From: Gemmatimonadales bacterium | GTDB lineage: Bacteria > Gemmatimonadota > Gemmatimonadetes > Gemmatimonadales > GWC2-71-9 | Assembly: GCA_036500345.1 (NCBI GenBank) | Contig: DASYCE010000031.1 | Location: 162,728-226,727 of the forward strand | Direction of reading: 5' to 3' | DNA length: 64,000 nucleotides | Part shown: piece after piece, positions 43,790 through 52,380 of the stretch | How the letters are laid out: each line of letters begins with the position of its first letter | How positions within the stretch are numbered: position 1 is the first letter of the stretch | Translations under genes and position numbers: made by a program | Notes under the pieces: model-generated | Told to the model about the DNA's origin: nothing | The model's input: the letters and a program-made list of their open reading frames with translations, nothing else | Database searches by the model: none

Positions 43790-44454
43790 TGATGCGGCGC
43801 CTCGCCTCGTGGATCGGTGTGGCGCTCGTGACGGGACTCCCGGTGGCTGCGCTGGCGCAGTCGGGCGGAGACGCCGGGGTTCCGGTGGTCCGCCGTGCGT
43901 CTCAGGCATACCAGTCGCTGTCGAGCTTCCAGGCGAATTTCCATCAGCATTTCGAAGACAAGGCCGTCGATCAGCCGGACCAGAAGGGCGTGCTCTACCA
44001 GCAGGGGACCAACCTCTTCGCGATGCGCTTCACCGATCCGCCCAAGGACGCCATCGTTTCCGACGGCAGCAAGCTCTGGGTCTACACGCCGAGCGAAACG
44101 CCGGGCCAGGTGCTCCAGTACCCGCTACAGAACCATCCAACGTATGGCAGCAACCTGCTGGCGATGTTTCTCGACAATGCCACCGACCGGTATCGCATCA
44201 CCTACCTCCGCTCCGAGCCGATCGACGGCCACATGACCGACGTCGTGCTGATGGAACCACTCGAAAGCGATCTACCGTTCCGCCGCGCCACGATCTGGTT
44301 CGACCGCGACAATCACATGCCGCGAAAGCTCGACATCGAGGAAATGCACGACCGTCGGCGAATCCTCCAGCTGTCGCAGTTGCAGCTCAACCGGTCGATC
44401 GACCCCTCACTCTTTCGCTGCAAGACCCCGCTCGGTACCAGGATCGTCAACTAA
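43789..44454 (+). CDS. lolA: outer-membrane lipoprotein carrier LolA-like protein
   Basis: 221 residues with a signal peptide (GVALVTGLPVAALAQ). Periplasmic carrier taking lipoproteins from LolCDE to the outer membrane. The LolA fold is seen in YQSLSSFQANFHQHFED, GVLYQQGTNLFAMRFTDPPKD, SDGSKLWVYTPSE and the strands that follow. The 3' end overlaps the convergent DUF2520 gene by 48 bases. Start ATG 43789 shares a base with the previous stop (TGATG); a second ATG follows directly. Confidence 0.9.
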   Translation: MMRRLASWIGVALVTGLPVAALAQSGGDAGVPVVRRASQAYQSLSSFQANFHQHFEDKAVDQPDQKGVLYQQGTNLFAMRFTDPPKDAIVSDGSKLWVYTPSETPGQVLQYPLQNHPTYGSNLLAMFLDNATDRYRITYLRSEPIDGHMTDVVLMEPLESDLPFRRATIWFDRDNHMPRKLDIEEMHDRRRILQLSQLQLNRSIDPSLFRCKTPLGTRIVN

Positions 44455-45285
44455 CGCACGACGCAACGCGTCTGCGCTCGACCGATCGAGACCGGCACGC
44501 ATGGCAATCGCCAGCGCCTCCCGACCCAGTGCCAGGTAGAGCGCACGATCTTCGCCCGCCAGCACCTCCAGATGACGTGAGACCGTTCCCCCATCGCCGC
44601 GACGGATCGGTCCAGTCAGCGCCGCGAGCCTGCCGCCCTCGAGATTGCTGATCGTCCTGCGCATCAATGGCAGGAAGAGCGTCTCGGCGACGTCGCCGAG
44701 ACCGGCGTCGCGCCCGAGGCGCCCGGCAATGGCGGCGAGGACCACCGGGTAATTGGAGGCAAACACCGCAGCGGCGTGGTAGAGCGGCTTCTTGTCCGCC
44801 TCGATTTCCACCACCGGTGTGAGGCGAAGCATCGAGGCGACACGTCGAGCGACGGCGAGGGCACGCGGGTCGCCTTCGATCACCGCCGGCGCGCCGGCGA
44901 GTGCATCGGGATCGCCGTCGGGATCGGCGAAGGTCTGCAATGGATGGATCGAACCGAGCGCCGCCCCCGAACTGTTGAGGGCGGCCAGCGACGAACGATC
45001 GCAGAGCCCGGAGGTGTGGAGGACGGCGTGATCGGCGGTGATCAACCGGGAGCGGGCCAGCTCGAGCGCCACTGCACCGATGGCATCGTCAGGCACCGCA
45101 ACGATCACCAGATCGCAGGCAGCGAGCGCGGCATCCCAGACCGGCGACGCCGGCTCGAGCGGTTCAGGTATTGCCTGCGCTTCGCGGCCGAGAACGGCAA
45201 TCGACTCTCCGGCACGAAAGAGCGCGCGGGCGAAGGAGAGACCGACACGGCCCGGCCCGATGACCGCGATGTGATCGAATGTCAC
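44407..45285 (-). CDS. Rossmann-like protein with DUF2520 domain
   Basis: 292 residues. The N-terminal Rossmann motif HIAVIGPGRVGLSFARAL and VIVAVPDDAI resemble NAD(P)-binding reductases of the ProC/PanE kind. The C-terminal helical half (ADKKPLYHAAAVFASNYPV, TGPIRRGDGGTVSRHLEVL) is the DUF2520 signature. Probably a reductase, substrate unknown; in other genomes it lies near panthothenate or shikimate genes. ATG overlaps the stop of the carboxy-terminal protease (ATGA). Its 3' end overlaps lolA by 48 bases on the other strand. Confidence 0.88.
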   Translation of the reverse strand: MTFDHIAVIGPGRVGLSFARALFRAGESIAVLGREAQAIPEPLEPASPVWDAALAACDLVIVAVPDDAIGAVALELARSRLITADHAVLHTSGLCDRSSLAALNSSGAALGSIHPLQTFADPDGDPDALAGAPAVIEGDPRALAVARRVASMLRLTPVVEIEADKKPLYHAAAVFASNYPVVLAAIAGRLGRDAGLGDVAETLFLPLMRRTISNLEGGRLAALTGPIRRGDGGTVSRHLEVLAGEDRALYLALGREALAIAMRAGLDRSSADALRRALVDDPGTERGLAAKE

Positions 45286-46886
45286 TGGATCGACGGACCG
45301 CCGGAAACTTGCGACAGCAGCGCGGCCTGCGTCGCGCCGTTCTGGAATAATCGCAACGCGGCGCGCACCTGCGGATCGTCTTCGGTGCGACGCCGCAGCT
45401 GAGCCGCTCGGCCGAAGACGTAGGCATCGACTTCGTAGGCGAGCTGTTGATCAACAAGCTTGGTCCCCGCGGCGACCTGTTGCGGCGTCAACGTCACCTT
45501 CTTCGCGCGAAGGCGGTCGAGCACTGCCTGACGCATCGGATCGGTGACCTGGAAGTCGGGCGAACTCACCGAGTGCTTCGCCTTGACGTCGAGCGCAACG
45601 GCCACGAGTGCGTCCCGGAATGCCGCGACGTTCGACCCGATCCCCTTGGCGAAGTCCTTTTCACCATCGGTCAATGTGTCGGTCCGCACCAGGCGATCGG
45701 GGACGATCCCGCCGCCACCCTTTACGATCCTGCCGCTCACCGTCTTGAACGAGGGAAGCGAATCGAGCCACCGCGAACCCGCCCGCGTCGCTTCGTCGTT
45801 GGCCAGTTTCACCTGATCGGCCTGGCTCGATGCGGTGCGCTGAATGGTGCGGCCGCTCGGCGTGTACCACCGACCGGTGGTGAGCTTGAGGCCGCGCCCG
45901 TTGCCGAACGGCCAGAGGGTCTGCACCAATCCCTTCCCGAACGTCGCGTTGCCGACGATCACCGCGCGGTCGTTGTCCTGCAGCGCGCCGGCGATGATCT
46001 CAGCCGCGCTGGCGGTGTATTCATTGACCAGGACGACGATCGGAAGTGCTGGCCACGGTTGCGGCATCTGGTCGACAAACCGGTGATTCATGTCCGGCAT
46101 GCGACCGCGGGTTTCGACGATCTTCCGCCCTGGATCGAGGAAGAGATCGGAGACCGAAGCGCCCTGGGTGAGCAGTCCGCCGGGATTCTCCCGGAGGTCG
46201 AGGATCAGCCCCTTCATTCCCTGCTTGAGGAGCCCGCTGATCTCGCTGCGCAACTCGCTGGCAGAGCTGTCGCTCACCGTGCTCAGCGCGACGTATCCGA
46301 TGGTGCCGTCGAGCATGGTCCCCGGTTGGACCGACCGGTTGTGAATCACTTCGCGCACCAGCGAGAACGGCAGAAGCTCCGTCGTTCCCGGTCGGCGGAT
46401 CCTGACATCGACCCGCGTGCCGGGCGCGCCCCGCAGCAGCTTGATCGCCTTGTCCTGCGTGATGTTGTCGGTCGGGTGGCCGTCGACTTGCTCGATCTGG
46501 TCGCCGGCCTGGATGCCGGCGCGTTCCGCCGGCGTGCCCGGCAGCGGCGCGACGATGGTGATGACGCCGTTGCGCACGTCAATCTGCATGCCGAGTCCGC
46601 CGTAATTCCCGGTCGTGACTTCGCTCAGCGCCTTGTAGTCTTCCTGATCCTCGAGGACGGAGTACGGATCGTTCAGCTCCTTGACGGCGCCTGCGGCAGC
46701 CATGTCGTAGAGCGAATCGGGGCCGACGGAATCGACGTAGAACCGGTCGATGTACTGCATGACGGTCTGCAACAGTTCGGGGCCACTGACATCGGTCCGA
46801 TTGCGCGCGCCGCGCAGGAGCCAGCCGCCGCTCAGGAAGGAGACGATGGCCACCAGTACGATCAGACCCCAGCGCTGCTTCACCAT
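45282..46886 (-). CDS. S41-family carboxy-terminal processing protease
   Basis: 534 residues with one N-terminal membrane helix (GLIVLVAIVSFLSGGWLL). A PDZ domain (GGLGMQIDVRNGVITIV, AGIQAGDQIEQVDG) precedes the S41 core. The catalytic Ser lies in TASAAEIIAGAL and the Lys 25 residues later in TFGKGLVQ. An additional C-terminal domain of about 150 residues is shared with the truncated S41 gene at the right edge. Such proteases process or degrade periplasmic proteins. Located between tmk and the DUF2520 gene. Confidence 0.94.
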   Translation of the reverse strand: MVKQRWGLIVLVAIVSFLSGGWLLRGARNRTDVSGPELLQTVMQYIDRFYVDSVGPDSLYDMAAAGAVKELNDPYSVLEDQEDYKALSEVTTGNYGGLGMQIDVRNGVITIVAPLPGTPAERAGIQAGDQIEQVDGHPTDNITQDKAIKLLRGAPGTRVDVRIRRPGTTELLPFSLVREVIHNRSVQPGTMLDGTIGYVALSTVSDSSASELRSEISGLLKQGMKGLILDLRENPGGLLTQGASVSDLFLDPGRKIVETRGRMPDMNHRFVDQMPQPWPALPIVVLVNEYTASAAEIIAGALQDNDRAVIVGNATFGKGLVQTLWPFGNGRGLKLTTGRWYTPSGRTIQRTASSQADQVKLANDEATRAGSRWLDSLPSFKTVSGRIVKGGGGIVPDRLVRTDTLTDGEKDFAKGIGSNVAAFRDALVAVALDVKAKHSVSSPDFQVTDPMRQAVLDRLRAKKVTLTPQQVAAGTKLVDQQLAYEVDAYVFGRAAQLRRRTEDDPQVRAALRLFQNGATQAALLSQVSGGPSIQ

Positions 46887-46908
46887 TCGTTCCGATCCCT
46901 TCGGCGCG

Positions 46909-47547
46909 TCACGACGGCCGCGATTGGAATCGGGCGACGTCGCTCTGTATCAGCGCGCGCCACGACGCTTCGAGGACACTCTCCGCACTGCCATCCGCCT
47001 GAATATGACGAACCCCGGGGCCGGCCGCAGCACGATACGCACCGGCGACACGACGGTGAAATTCGGCAGACTCGCGCTCCACACGATCGAGTCCCTTCCC
47101 CGCCCGCTGCTGTCGCTCCAGGGCGATCGCGGGATCCACATCGAGCACCAGGGTGAGATCGGGGACCAGACCACCGGTCGCCGCCTGATTGACCCAGCGC
47201 ACGTGGTCGAGCGGAAGTTCGCGGCCGGCGCCCTGATAGGCGATCGTCGAGAGATCGTATCGATCGGAGAGCACCACGCGACCTGCGTCGAGCGCGGGCC
47301 GGATCACCCGCGCCACGAGATCGGCGCGCGCCGTGACCATGTAGAGGAGTTCCACGCCAGCCGACAGGGTGCCGGTTGCGTTCAGGAGTTCGTGCCGAAG
47401 CGCCTCCGCGACCACCGTTCCGCCGGGTTCCCGAACCAGCACCGGATCGATGCCGACGCCGCGCATCCGCTCGGCCAGGCTCGCGGCAAGGGTGGTCTTT
47501 CCCACCGCCTCGGGCCCTTCGAGAACGACAAAGAGCCCGGGTGCCAT
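46909..47547 (-). CDS. tmk: thymidylate kinase
   Basis: 212 residues. Phosphorylates dTMP to dTDP. The P-loop is GPEAVGKTT, unusual in its EAV but same spacing. LSDRYDLSTIAYQGAG holds the DR(Y/H) motif, and LVLDVDPAIALER is followed by a lid region (QRAGKGLDRVERE). The one-base overlap with the YlbF-family gene suggests coupling. Confidence 0.94.
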   Translation of the reverse strand: MAPGLFVVLEGPEAVGKTTLAASLAERMRGVGIDPVLVREPGGTVVAEALRHELLNATGTLSAGVELLYMVTARADLVARVIRPALDAGRVVLSDRYDLSTIAYQGAGRELPLDHVRWVNQAATGGLVPDLTLVLDVDPAIALERQQRAGKGLDRVERESAEFHRRVAGAYRAAAGPGVRHIQADGSAESVLEASWRALIQSDVARFQSRPS

Positions 47548-47900
47548 CAGAGGGTGATGATCCCGCTGGTCGCGCCGCGTTCCATCCCTTCGGCGATCAT
47601 CTGATTGACGCGGCTCATCAACTTGTCGACGTTGGCGCGGGCCACGAGGTAGTTCTGTCCGATCGGTGACAGCTCGAATTCGCGCAGCGTCGTCTCGTAC
47701 TCGGTGGCCTTCGCTTCATCGGGCGGCTGCCCCTGCGCCATCGCCTGGTCGAACTCCCGCGTCAGTCGGGAAATCGTCTCCAGCCGCTTCTGCGCTTCGG
47801 AGTCATCTCGCAGCGCCTGTTCGGCGCGCCGCAGCGCCTGATACTCCGGCGCCTGACCGATCAGCCGACCAAGCTCCTGCGCCTTGTCCTCGATCATCAC
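47547..47900 (-). CDS. YlbF/YmcA-family protein
   Basis: 117 residues, all helical: MIEDKAQELGRLIGQAPEY, RRAEQALRDDSEAQKRLETI and ANVDKLMSRVNQMIAEGM match the YlbF/YmcA domain. In Bacillus subtilis YlbF, YmcA and YaaT form a complex with an Fe-S cluster that alters RNA processing. Only one member is here. The four-base overlap with prmC points to cotranscription. Confidence 0.8.
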   Translation of the reverse strand: MMIEDKAQELGRLIGQAPEYQALRRAEQALRDDSEAQKRLETISRLTREFDQAMAQGQPPDEAKATEYETTLREFELSPIGQNYLVARANVDKLMSRVNQMIAEGMERGATSGIITL

Positions 47901-48742
47901 TCCGTCCCCCGTCGCGCGAGCAGATAGCGCGCACGACCAAAAAGGTCATCCTCGATGACGATATCGCGCCAGCCACCGTCACTCGCACTGGCGGCCGCGG
48001 CATCAGCCCGGCGGCAATCGACCTCCATCGCGATCCACCCCCCCGGCTTCAGGGCCTCCTGGGCCCGCTGCAGGAGTCGGCGCGTCGCGTCGAGCCCATC
48101 CGTGCCGCTCCGGAGCGCGAGTTCCGGTTCGTAATCGCGGACCGATGATGGCAAGGTGTCATACTCATTCGCCGTAAGATAGGGCGGATTCGACACGATC
48201 AAGTCGACGCGTCCCCTCGCGATCGGGTCCAGGAGATCTCCATGCACCCAGCGCACGGAGATCCCCGTCGACGTCCCGTTCTCCGCAGCCAGCGACAAGG
48301 CGTCGCCCGACAGATCGATTCCCCAGACCTCATCGAATCGCCCCTCCATTGCCAGCGAAAGTGCGATCGCTCCGGTGCCGGTCCCGACGTCGACGGCGAT
48401 GCCGGTCGAGACGCGGGAAAGCGCCCGTTCGACCAGCCCCTCGGTTTCGGGCCGGGGAATCAGGGCGCGCCGGTCACAGCGAATCGTCAGGTGGCGGAAA
48501 CCGGTCCACCCGGTGACGTAGGCGAGCGGCGCGCCGGCGGCGCGTGCGGCTACCGCAGCGAGATAGCGGTCGGCGTCGGCCGCGGCAACCGATGCGTCGG
48601 TGCGGAGCAGATGGGCCGTCGGAAGTGCCAGATCAGACCAGAGGCGGAGCGCGTCGCGGCGAGGCTCGTCGATCCCGGACGCGCGGAACGCGGCGGTCCC
48701 CTGCGCGATCAGCGTCGCGATCGTTGCCGGCGCCTCAACCAT
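47897..48742 (-). CDS. prmC: peptide chain release factor N5-glutamine methyltransferase
   Basis: 281 residues from ATG 48742 (an upstream ATG 48748 is possible). Methylates the Gln of the GGQ motif in release factors. VDVGTGTGAIALSLAM is motif I, IVSNPPYLTANEYDTLP the NPPY catalytic region, and the N-terminal helices (RRDALRLWSDLAL) bind the factor. Its start overlaps the end of prfA, its natural substrate gene. Confidence 0.94.
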   Translation of the reverse strand: MVEAPATIATLIAQGTAAFRASGIDEPRRDALRLWSDLALPTAHLLRTDASVAAADADRYLAAVAARAAGAPLAYVTGWTGFRHLTIRCDRRALIPRPETEGLVERALSRVSTGIAVDVGTGTGAIALSLAMEGRFDEVWGIDLSGDALSLAAENGTSTGISVRWVHGDLLDPIARGRVDLIVSNPPYLTANEYDTLPSSVRDYEPELALRSGTDGLDATRRLLQRAQEALKPGGWIAMEVDCRRADAAAASASDGGWRDIVIEDDLFGRARYLLARRGTE

Positions 48743-49793
48743 CGGCATCTTCGTTGCGCGCGGCGAGGCGAAGCGCATCGACCAGTTCGTCGAGCTTTCC
48801 GTCCACGACGTCGGCAAGATTGTGCACCGATACGTTGATCCTGTGATCGGTGACCCGGCTCTGCGGGAAGTTGTAGGTCCGGATCTTGGCCGATCGATCG
48901 CCGCTGCCGACCATCGATCGCCGCTCCGCAGAGCGCGCCGCTTCGTGCTCCGCGATCATCCGGTCGAGCAGGCGGGCGCGCAGCACTTCCATCGCCTTGA
49001 GCTTGTTCTGCAACTGCGATTTCTGGTCCTGTTGCTGCACCACGATCCCGCTCGGCAGGTGCGTGATGCGCACCGCCGAATCGGTGGTATTGACGCTCTG
49101 ACCGCCGGGCCCTGATGAGCGGAAGACGTCGATCTTGAGGTCGTTCTGATCGATCCGGACGTCGATCTCTTCCGCCTCGGGGAGGGCCGCAACAGTCGCC
49201 GCCGAGGTGTGAATCCGTCCCTGCGTTTCGGTGGCCGGAACGCGCTGCACGCGATGGACTCCCGATTCACGGCGGAGAAGCCCGTACGCGCCGGCGCCTC
49301 GAATCGCGACGACCGCTTCACGGATTCCGCCCATCGTCCCGGAGTGGACCTCGATCGGTTCGACGCGCAGCCCACGCCGCTCGGCGAAACGCGTGTACAT
49401 CCGGAGCAGGTCGCCGGCGAAGAGCCCGGCCTCGTCGCCACCGGTTCCGGCGCGAATCTCCAGGATGACGTCGCGGTCGTCGTGGGGATCGGGCGGCACG
49501 AGGAGTTCCTGCACCAGCGATCGCACCGGCTCGACCTCGACCTCGAGCCGGTGGAGCTCCTCGAGTGCCATCGCGGCAATCTCGGGGTCACCGGACGAGG
49601 TCATCTCCTGCGCGCCGGCAATCTCACGATCGAGGCGCTGGAGCGACTCGGCCGCGCGCACAAGCGGTACCAGCCGTGAATGCTCGCGGCCGAGGGATCG
49701 CAATCTGGCGGGGTCTGCTGCAGTCGCGGGCTCGGACATCTCCCGCGCGACCTCCTCCGCCCGCGCGAGCGCCTGGCGGAGTCGGAGGTCCAT
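48735..49793 (-). CDS. prfA: peptide chain release factor 1
   Basis: 352 residues. Reads UAA and UAG: the recognition tripeptide is P-A-T (RVPATETQG), which is RF1-type rather than RF2's SPF. The GGQ motif (GPGGQSVNTTDSAVRITHLP) triggers peptide release. It begins two bases after rpmE ends and is followed by prmC with overlap. Confidence 0.97.
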   Translation of the reverse strand: MDLRLRQALARAEEVAREMSEPATAADPARLRSLGREHSRLVPLVRAAESLQRLDREIAGAQEMTSSGDPEIAAMALEELHRLEVEVEPVRSLVQELLVPPDPHDDRDVILEIRAGTGGDEAGLFAGDLLRMYTRFAERRGLRVEPIEVHSGTMGGIREAVVAIRGAGAYGLLRRESGVHRVQRVPATETQGRIHTSAATVAALPEAEEIDVRIDQNDLKIDVFRSSGPGGQSVNTTDSAVRITHLPSGIVVQQQDQKSQLQNKLKAMEVLRARLLDRMIAEHEAARSAERRSMVGSGDRSAKIRTYNFPQSRVTDHRINVSVHNLADVVDGKLDELVDALRLAARNEDADG

Positions 49794-49795
49794 GC

Positions 49796-50020
49796 TCAGG
49801 ACTTGGCGGGTTCCGCCGCGGCGGCGCCGGAATACTTGCGCCGGAAGCGATCAACCCGGCCCGCGGTATCGACCAGGCGCTGCTTGCCGGTGAAATACGG
49901 GTGGCACTGCGCACACACTTCGACGTTGATCGACTTGGCGGTGCTGCGGGTTTCGAACGAATTGCCGCACTGACAGTGCGCGGTGATCGTCTGATAGACG
50001 GGGTGCAGATTCGGCTTCAC
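49796..50020 (-). CDS. rpmE: 50S ribosomal protein L31
   Basis: 74 residues from GTG 50020, chosen over ATG 50047 because GAGGA lies six bases before it and the product then begins MKPNLHPVYQTI, as L31 does. Cys16, Cys18, Cys37 and Cys40 (CQC and CAQC) form the zinc-binding site, so this is the zinc-containing type. The tail is Ala-rich. Confidence 0.93.
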   Translation of the reverse strand: MKPNLHPVYQTITAHCQCGNSFETRSTAKSINVEVCAQCHPYFTGKQRLVDTAGRVDRFRRKYSGAAAAEPAKS

Positions 50021-50044
50021 TGGATTCCTCACAGTTTGTTGAGC

Positions 50045-50068
50045 CATGGCCGCTGGACGCAGGCCATG
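50045..50068 (-). other. inverted repeat upstream of rpmE
   Basis: CATGGCC (50045-50051) and GGCCATG (50062-50068) form a seven-base stem with a ten-base loop in the gap between the DUF4105 stop and rpmE. It could be a weak terminator or a leader element of rpmE; no T-run follows. Confidence 0.35.
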
Positions 50069-50081
50069 ATAGCCATCCAAC

Positions 50082-51356
50082 CTAAACGGGGAGGGGTCCG
50101 GATTCCACTGGTCGGAACCGGCCTGGAGCCATTCTCCGCCACCCCACCAGCGCCGCTGCCGCCAGCGTCGGGGGCGCGGTCAGCAGGACGATCGGCAGGG
50201 TTTCCTGTCCGGCTGCCGCCGGGAGGAGCGCCAGGACGACCGCGACACCGGTCGTGGCCAGGACGACCTGCGACACCCGCCGCACCCATGAGGACGGCGC
50301 GACGCGGCCCACCCGCCAGCACGGGACGATCAGCAGGAGCGCCAGTGGTGAAATCACCAGAAGATTGTGATTGGCGTGAGTCGCGACGTTCGCGCTCACC
50401 GTCCAGAAAAAGACCAGCAGCAGCCCCCCCACTCCCATCAGCAGCAACCAGAGACTCCCCACCAGCCGTCCGATGACGCCCGGTGGCCCGGCGATCGTGG
50501 CGAAACCGATGACGAGTGCCAGCGCGATACCGATCAGCAGGAAGTCGAACGTCCAGTGCGGGGGCGCCGGGTCGACGTGGAAGGTGCCGATGGTGAGCAA
50601 CCCCTGCTCGCGAATCACCAGTGGCGATTCCGACCCGTTGGGGCCAGGGACACGCAGCGTGCGGATATGCTGCTGCACCTTGATCGGCAGGAACATTTCG
50701 TCCCATTGATCGAGCGGTTTGTCGACCTGCGGCCCGAGCGCGGCATCGATCCCGACGAACAACAGCTTGTCGTTGGTGATCGAGCGCAAGGTATGAAATC
50801 TGAGGGTTCCCTCTGCGGGCTTCCCAACCGTCACCTCCCGGAGCGAGCCGCCGAGCACCGCATCGAGCAGATCCCGCACCCGCGTCGAGCAATTGTCTCT
50901 ATAGTAATCGTAGATATAGGTGCGATTCTCGGGGAGCGCGTTGCGGGCGAGACGGGCGGCGATGTCCTCACGCTGGGCATACGAGAGATTCAGCAGCTGG
51001 ACGGTGACGTCCCGGCGAAAGAAGGCGTATTCCTCCAGCACGTTGGTCAGCGAGCTGTCGACGCCGAGCCAGTAGCGCGGTTTCCCGCTCGCGAAGTCGG
51101 CGACAAAGCCGAGCATCCCCGCCACCGTGTGCGGAAACTCGAAGGTACCGAAATTGTAGATCAGGTCGGTGTGGGCCGCGGTGTCGCGAATCCAGATCGC
51201 GTTGTGATCGAACCGTTCGTAGATCTCGGCGCCCGGCCCCATCGTCATCAGGTAGACCTGGAGGTTCTCGCCGTTCGATCCCTGTGCCTGCGCCGAGACC
51301 GACGTTCCGGGAATGACGAACGCCGCCAGCGCGGCAAGCCATCCTGCAAGCTTCAC
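50082..51356 (-). CDS. DUF4105 (Lnb-like N-terminal domain) membrane protein
   Basis: 424 residues, GTG start overlapping the Gfo/Idh stop. Signal peptide, then the DUF4105 domain: MTMGPGAEIYERFDHNAIWIRD, FNFGTFEF-type YNFGTFEFPHTVAG, and the YYRDNCSTRVRDLLD motif with conserved Cys. The C-terminal third has five membrane helices. Function of the domain is not established; the Cys and His/Asp pattern suggests an enzyme (NlpC/P60-like) acting outside the cytoplasmic membrane. Confidence 0.83.
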   Translation of the reverse strand: MKLAGWLAALAAFVIPGTSVSAQAQGSNGENLQVYLMTMGPGAEIYERFDHNAIWIRDTAAHTDLIYNFGTFEFPHTVAGMLGFVADFASGKPRYWLGVDSSLTNVLEEYAFFRRDVTVQLLNLSYAQREDIAARLARNALPENRTYIYDYYRDNCSTRVRDLLDAVLGGSLREVTVGKPAEGTLRFHTLRSITNDKLLFVGIDAALGPQVDKPLDQWDEMFLPIKVQQHIRTLRVPGPNGSESPLVIREQGLLTIGTFHVDPAPPHWTFDFLLIGIALALVIGFATIAGPPGVIGRLVGSLWLLLMGVGGLLLVFFWTVSANVATHANHNLLVISPLALLLIVPCWRVGRVAPSSWVRRVSQVVLATTGVAVVLALLPAAAGQETLPIVLLTAPPTLAAAALVGWRRMAPGRFRPVESGPLPV

Positions 51357-52366
51357 AGCGTCACGGCTCGCTGCTCCTCCGCCGCCTGGTAGATCGCCTC
51401 CATCACCTTGACCAGTGTGACCTGTTCCTGCAGCGATGGCGCTGTCGAGTCGCCGCGAACCGCTGCAACGAAGTGCGCCCACTGGGCGCGCAGGCCGAGG
51501 GCGAACGGCGTTTCGCGCGAGTGCGCCCCCGACGAGACAACGTCCCGGGCCATGCCGTGGAAATCCTTCCAGATCGCCAGCGGATTGATGCGAGCCGATC
51601 CGCGGGCCGCCCTCACCGCGAGCCCGAAGCGCTCACCCGGTCCGACGAAGCGCCACGACACATCGATGTGGACCGAGGCGCCACCCGCCAGCGCGATCAT
51701 CGCGGTCCCCGACGGTTCGACCCCCTTCTCGCGGCCGCGATCGGGGAAGACCGCCATCACCCGCTCCGCCTCGGCAAACCCTGCCATCCAGAGCGCCAGG
51801 TCAAGCGTCCCAAGGCCCAAGTCGAGCATCGCGCCGCCGCCGGCGAGCTCCTTGCGCTGGCGCCACCCGAGGCCGTCCCGTCCGGCGCGCGCCATGAACC
51901 ACCAGGCGCGAATCGATTCGAGGTCGCCAAGCTCCCCGCTCTGCACGAAGGAGCGGATCTGCTGCACATCGGGGCGATAGCGATGGTTCGCACCGACCAT
52001 GAGGACGCGGCCATGCCGCTGCGCCGCCTTCACCGTCTTCTGGACGCCGGCGTGGGTCAGCGCGAGCGGCCGCTCGACGAAGACGTGAAGCTTCGACGCA
52101 AGTGCCGCCTGGATGTGTGATTCATGCAGATGACTCGGCGTGCAGATCAGCAGGGCATCGAGTCCTTCCTCGAACTCGACGAGTTCCTCGATGTCGGTGA
52201 AGGCATCCTGCACGCCGAAGCGATCGGCCAGCGCGCGCGCCTTGGCGAGGTCGGTATCGCAAATCCCCACGACCTCGATCTCCTTGATGCGCTTGAGGGC
52301 CGGGAGATGCCCCACCTGGGTCACCGCACCTGCGCCGACGATACCGAGCCGCAACCGCTCCGCCAT
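51353..52366 (-). CDS. Gfo/Idh/MocA-like protein lacking key catalytic residues
   Basis: 337 residues. NAD-binding Rossmann GIVGAGAVTQVGHLPAL and DALLICTPSHLHESH are clear. The Lys of the usual EKP motif is Arg99 (ERP at 98-100), and the later D-x-G-x-H motif reads D-L-G-L-G, without the His (GGAMLDLGLGTLD). Both residues normally support hydride transfer, so this is likely a binding or sensing protein rather than a dehydrogenase, unless it uses other residues. Coupled to the DUF4105 gene by GTGA. Confidence 0.85.
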   Translation of the reverse strand: MAERLRLGIVGAGAVTQVGHLPALKRIKEIEVVGICDTDLAKARALADRFGVQDAFTDIEELVEFEEGLDALLICTPSHLHESHIQAALASKLHVFVERPLALTHAGVQKTVKAAQRHGRVLMVGANHRYRPDVQQIRSFVQSGELGDLESIRAWWFMARAGRDGLGWRQRKELAGGGAMLDLGLGTLDLALWMAGFAEAERVMAVFPDRGREKGVEPSGTAMIALAGGASVHIDVSWRFVGPGERFGLAVRAARGSARINPLAIWKDFHGMARDVVSSGAHSRETPFALGLRAQWAHFVAAVRGDSTAPSLQEQVTLVKVMEAIYQAAEEQRAVTL

Positions 52367-52380
52367 GACGATCTCTCTGC

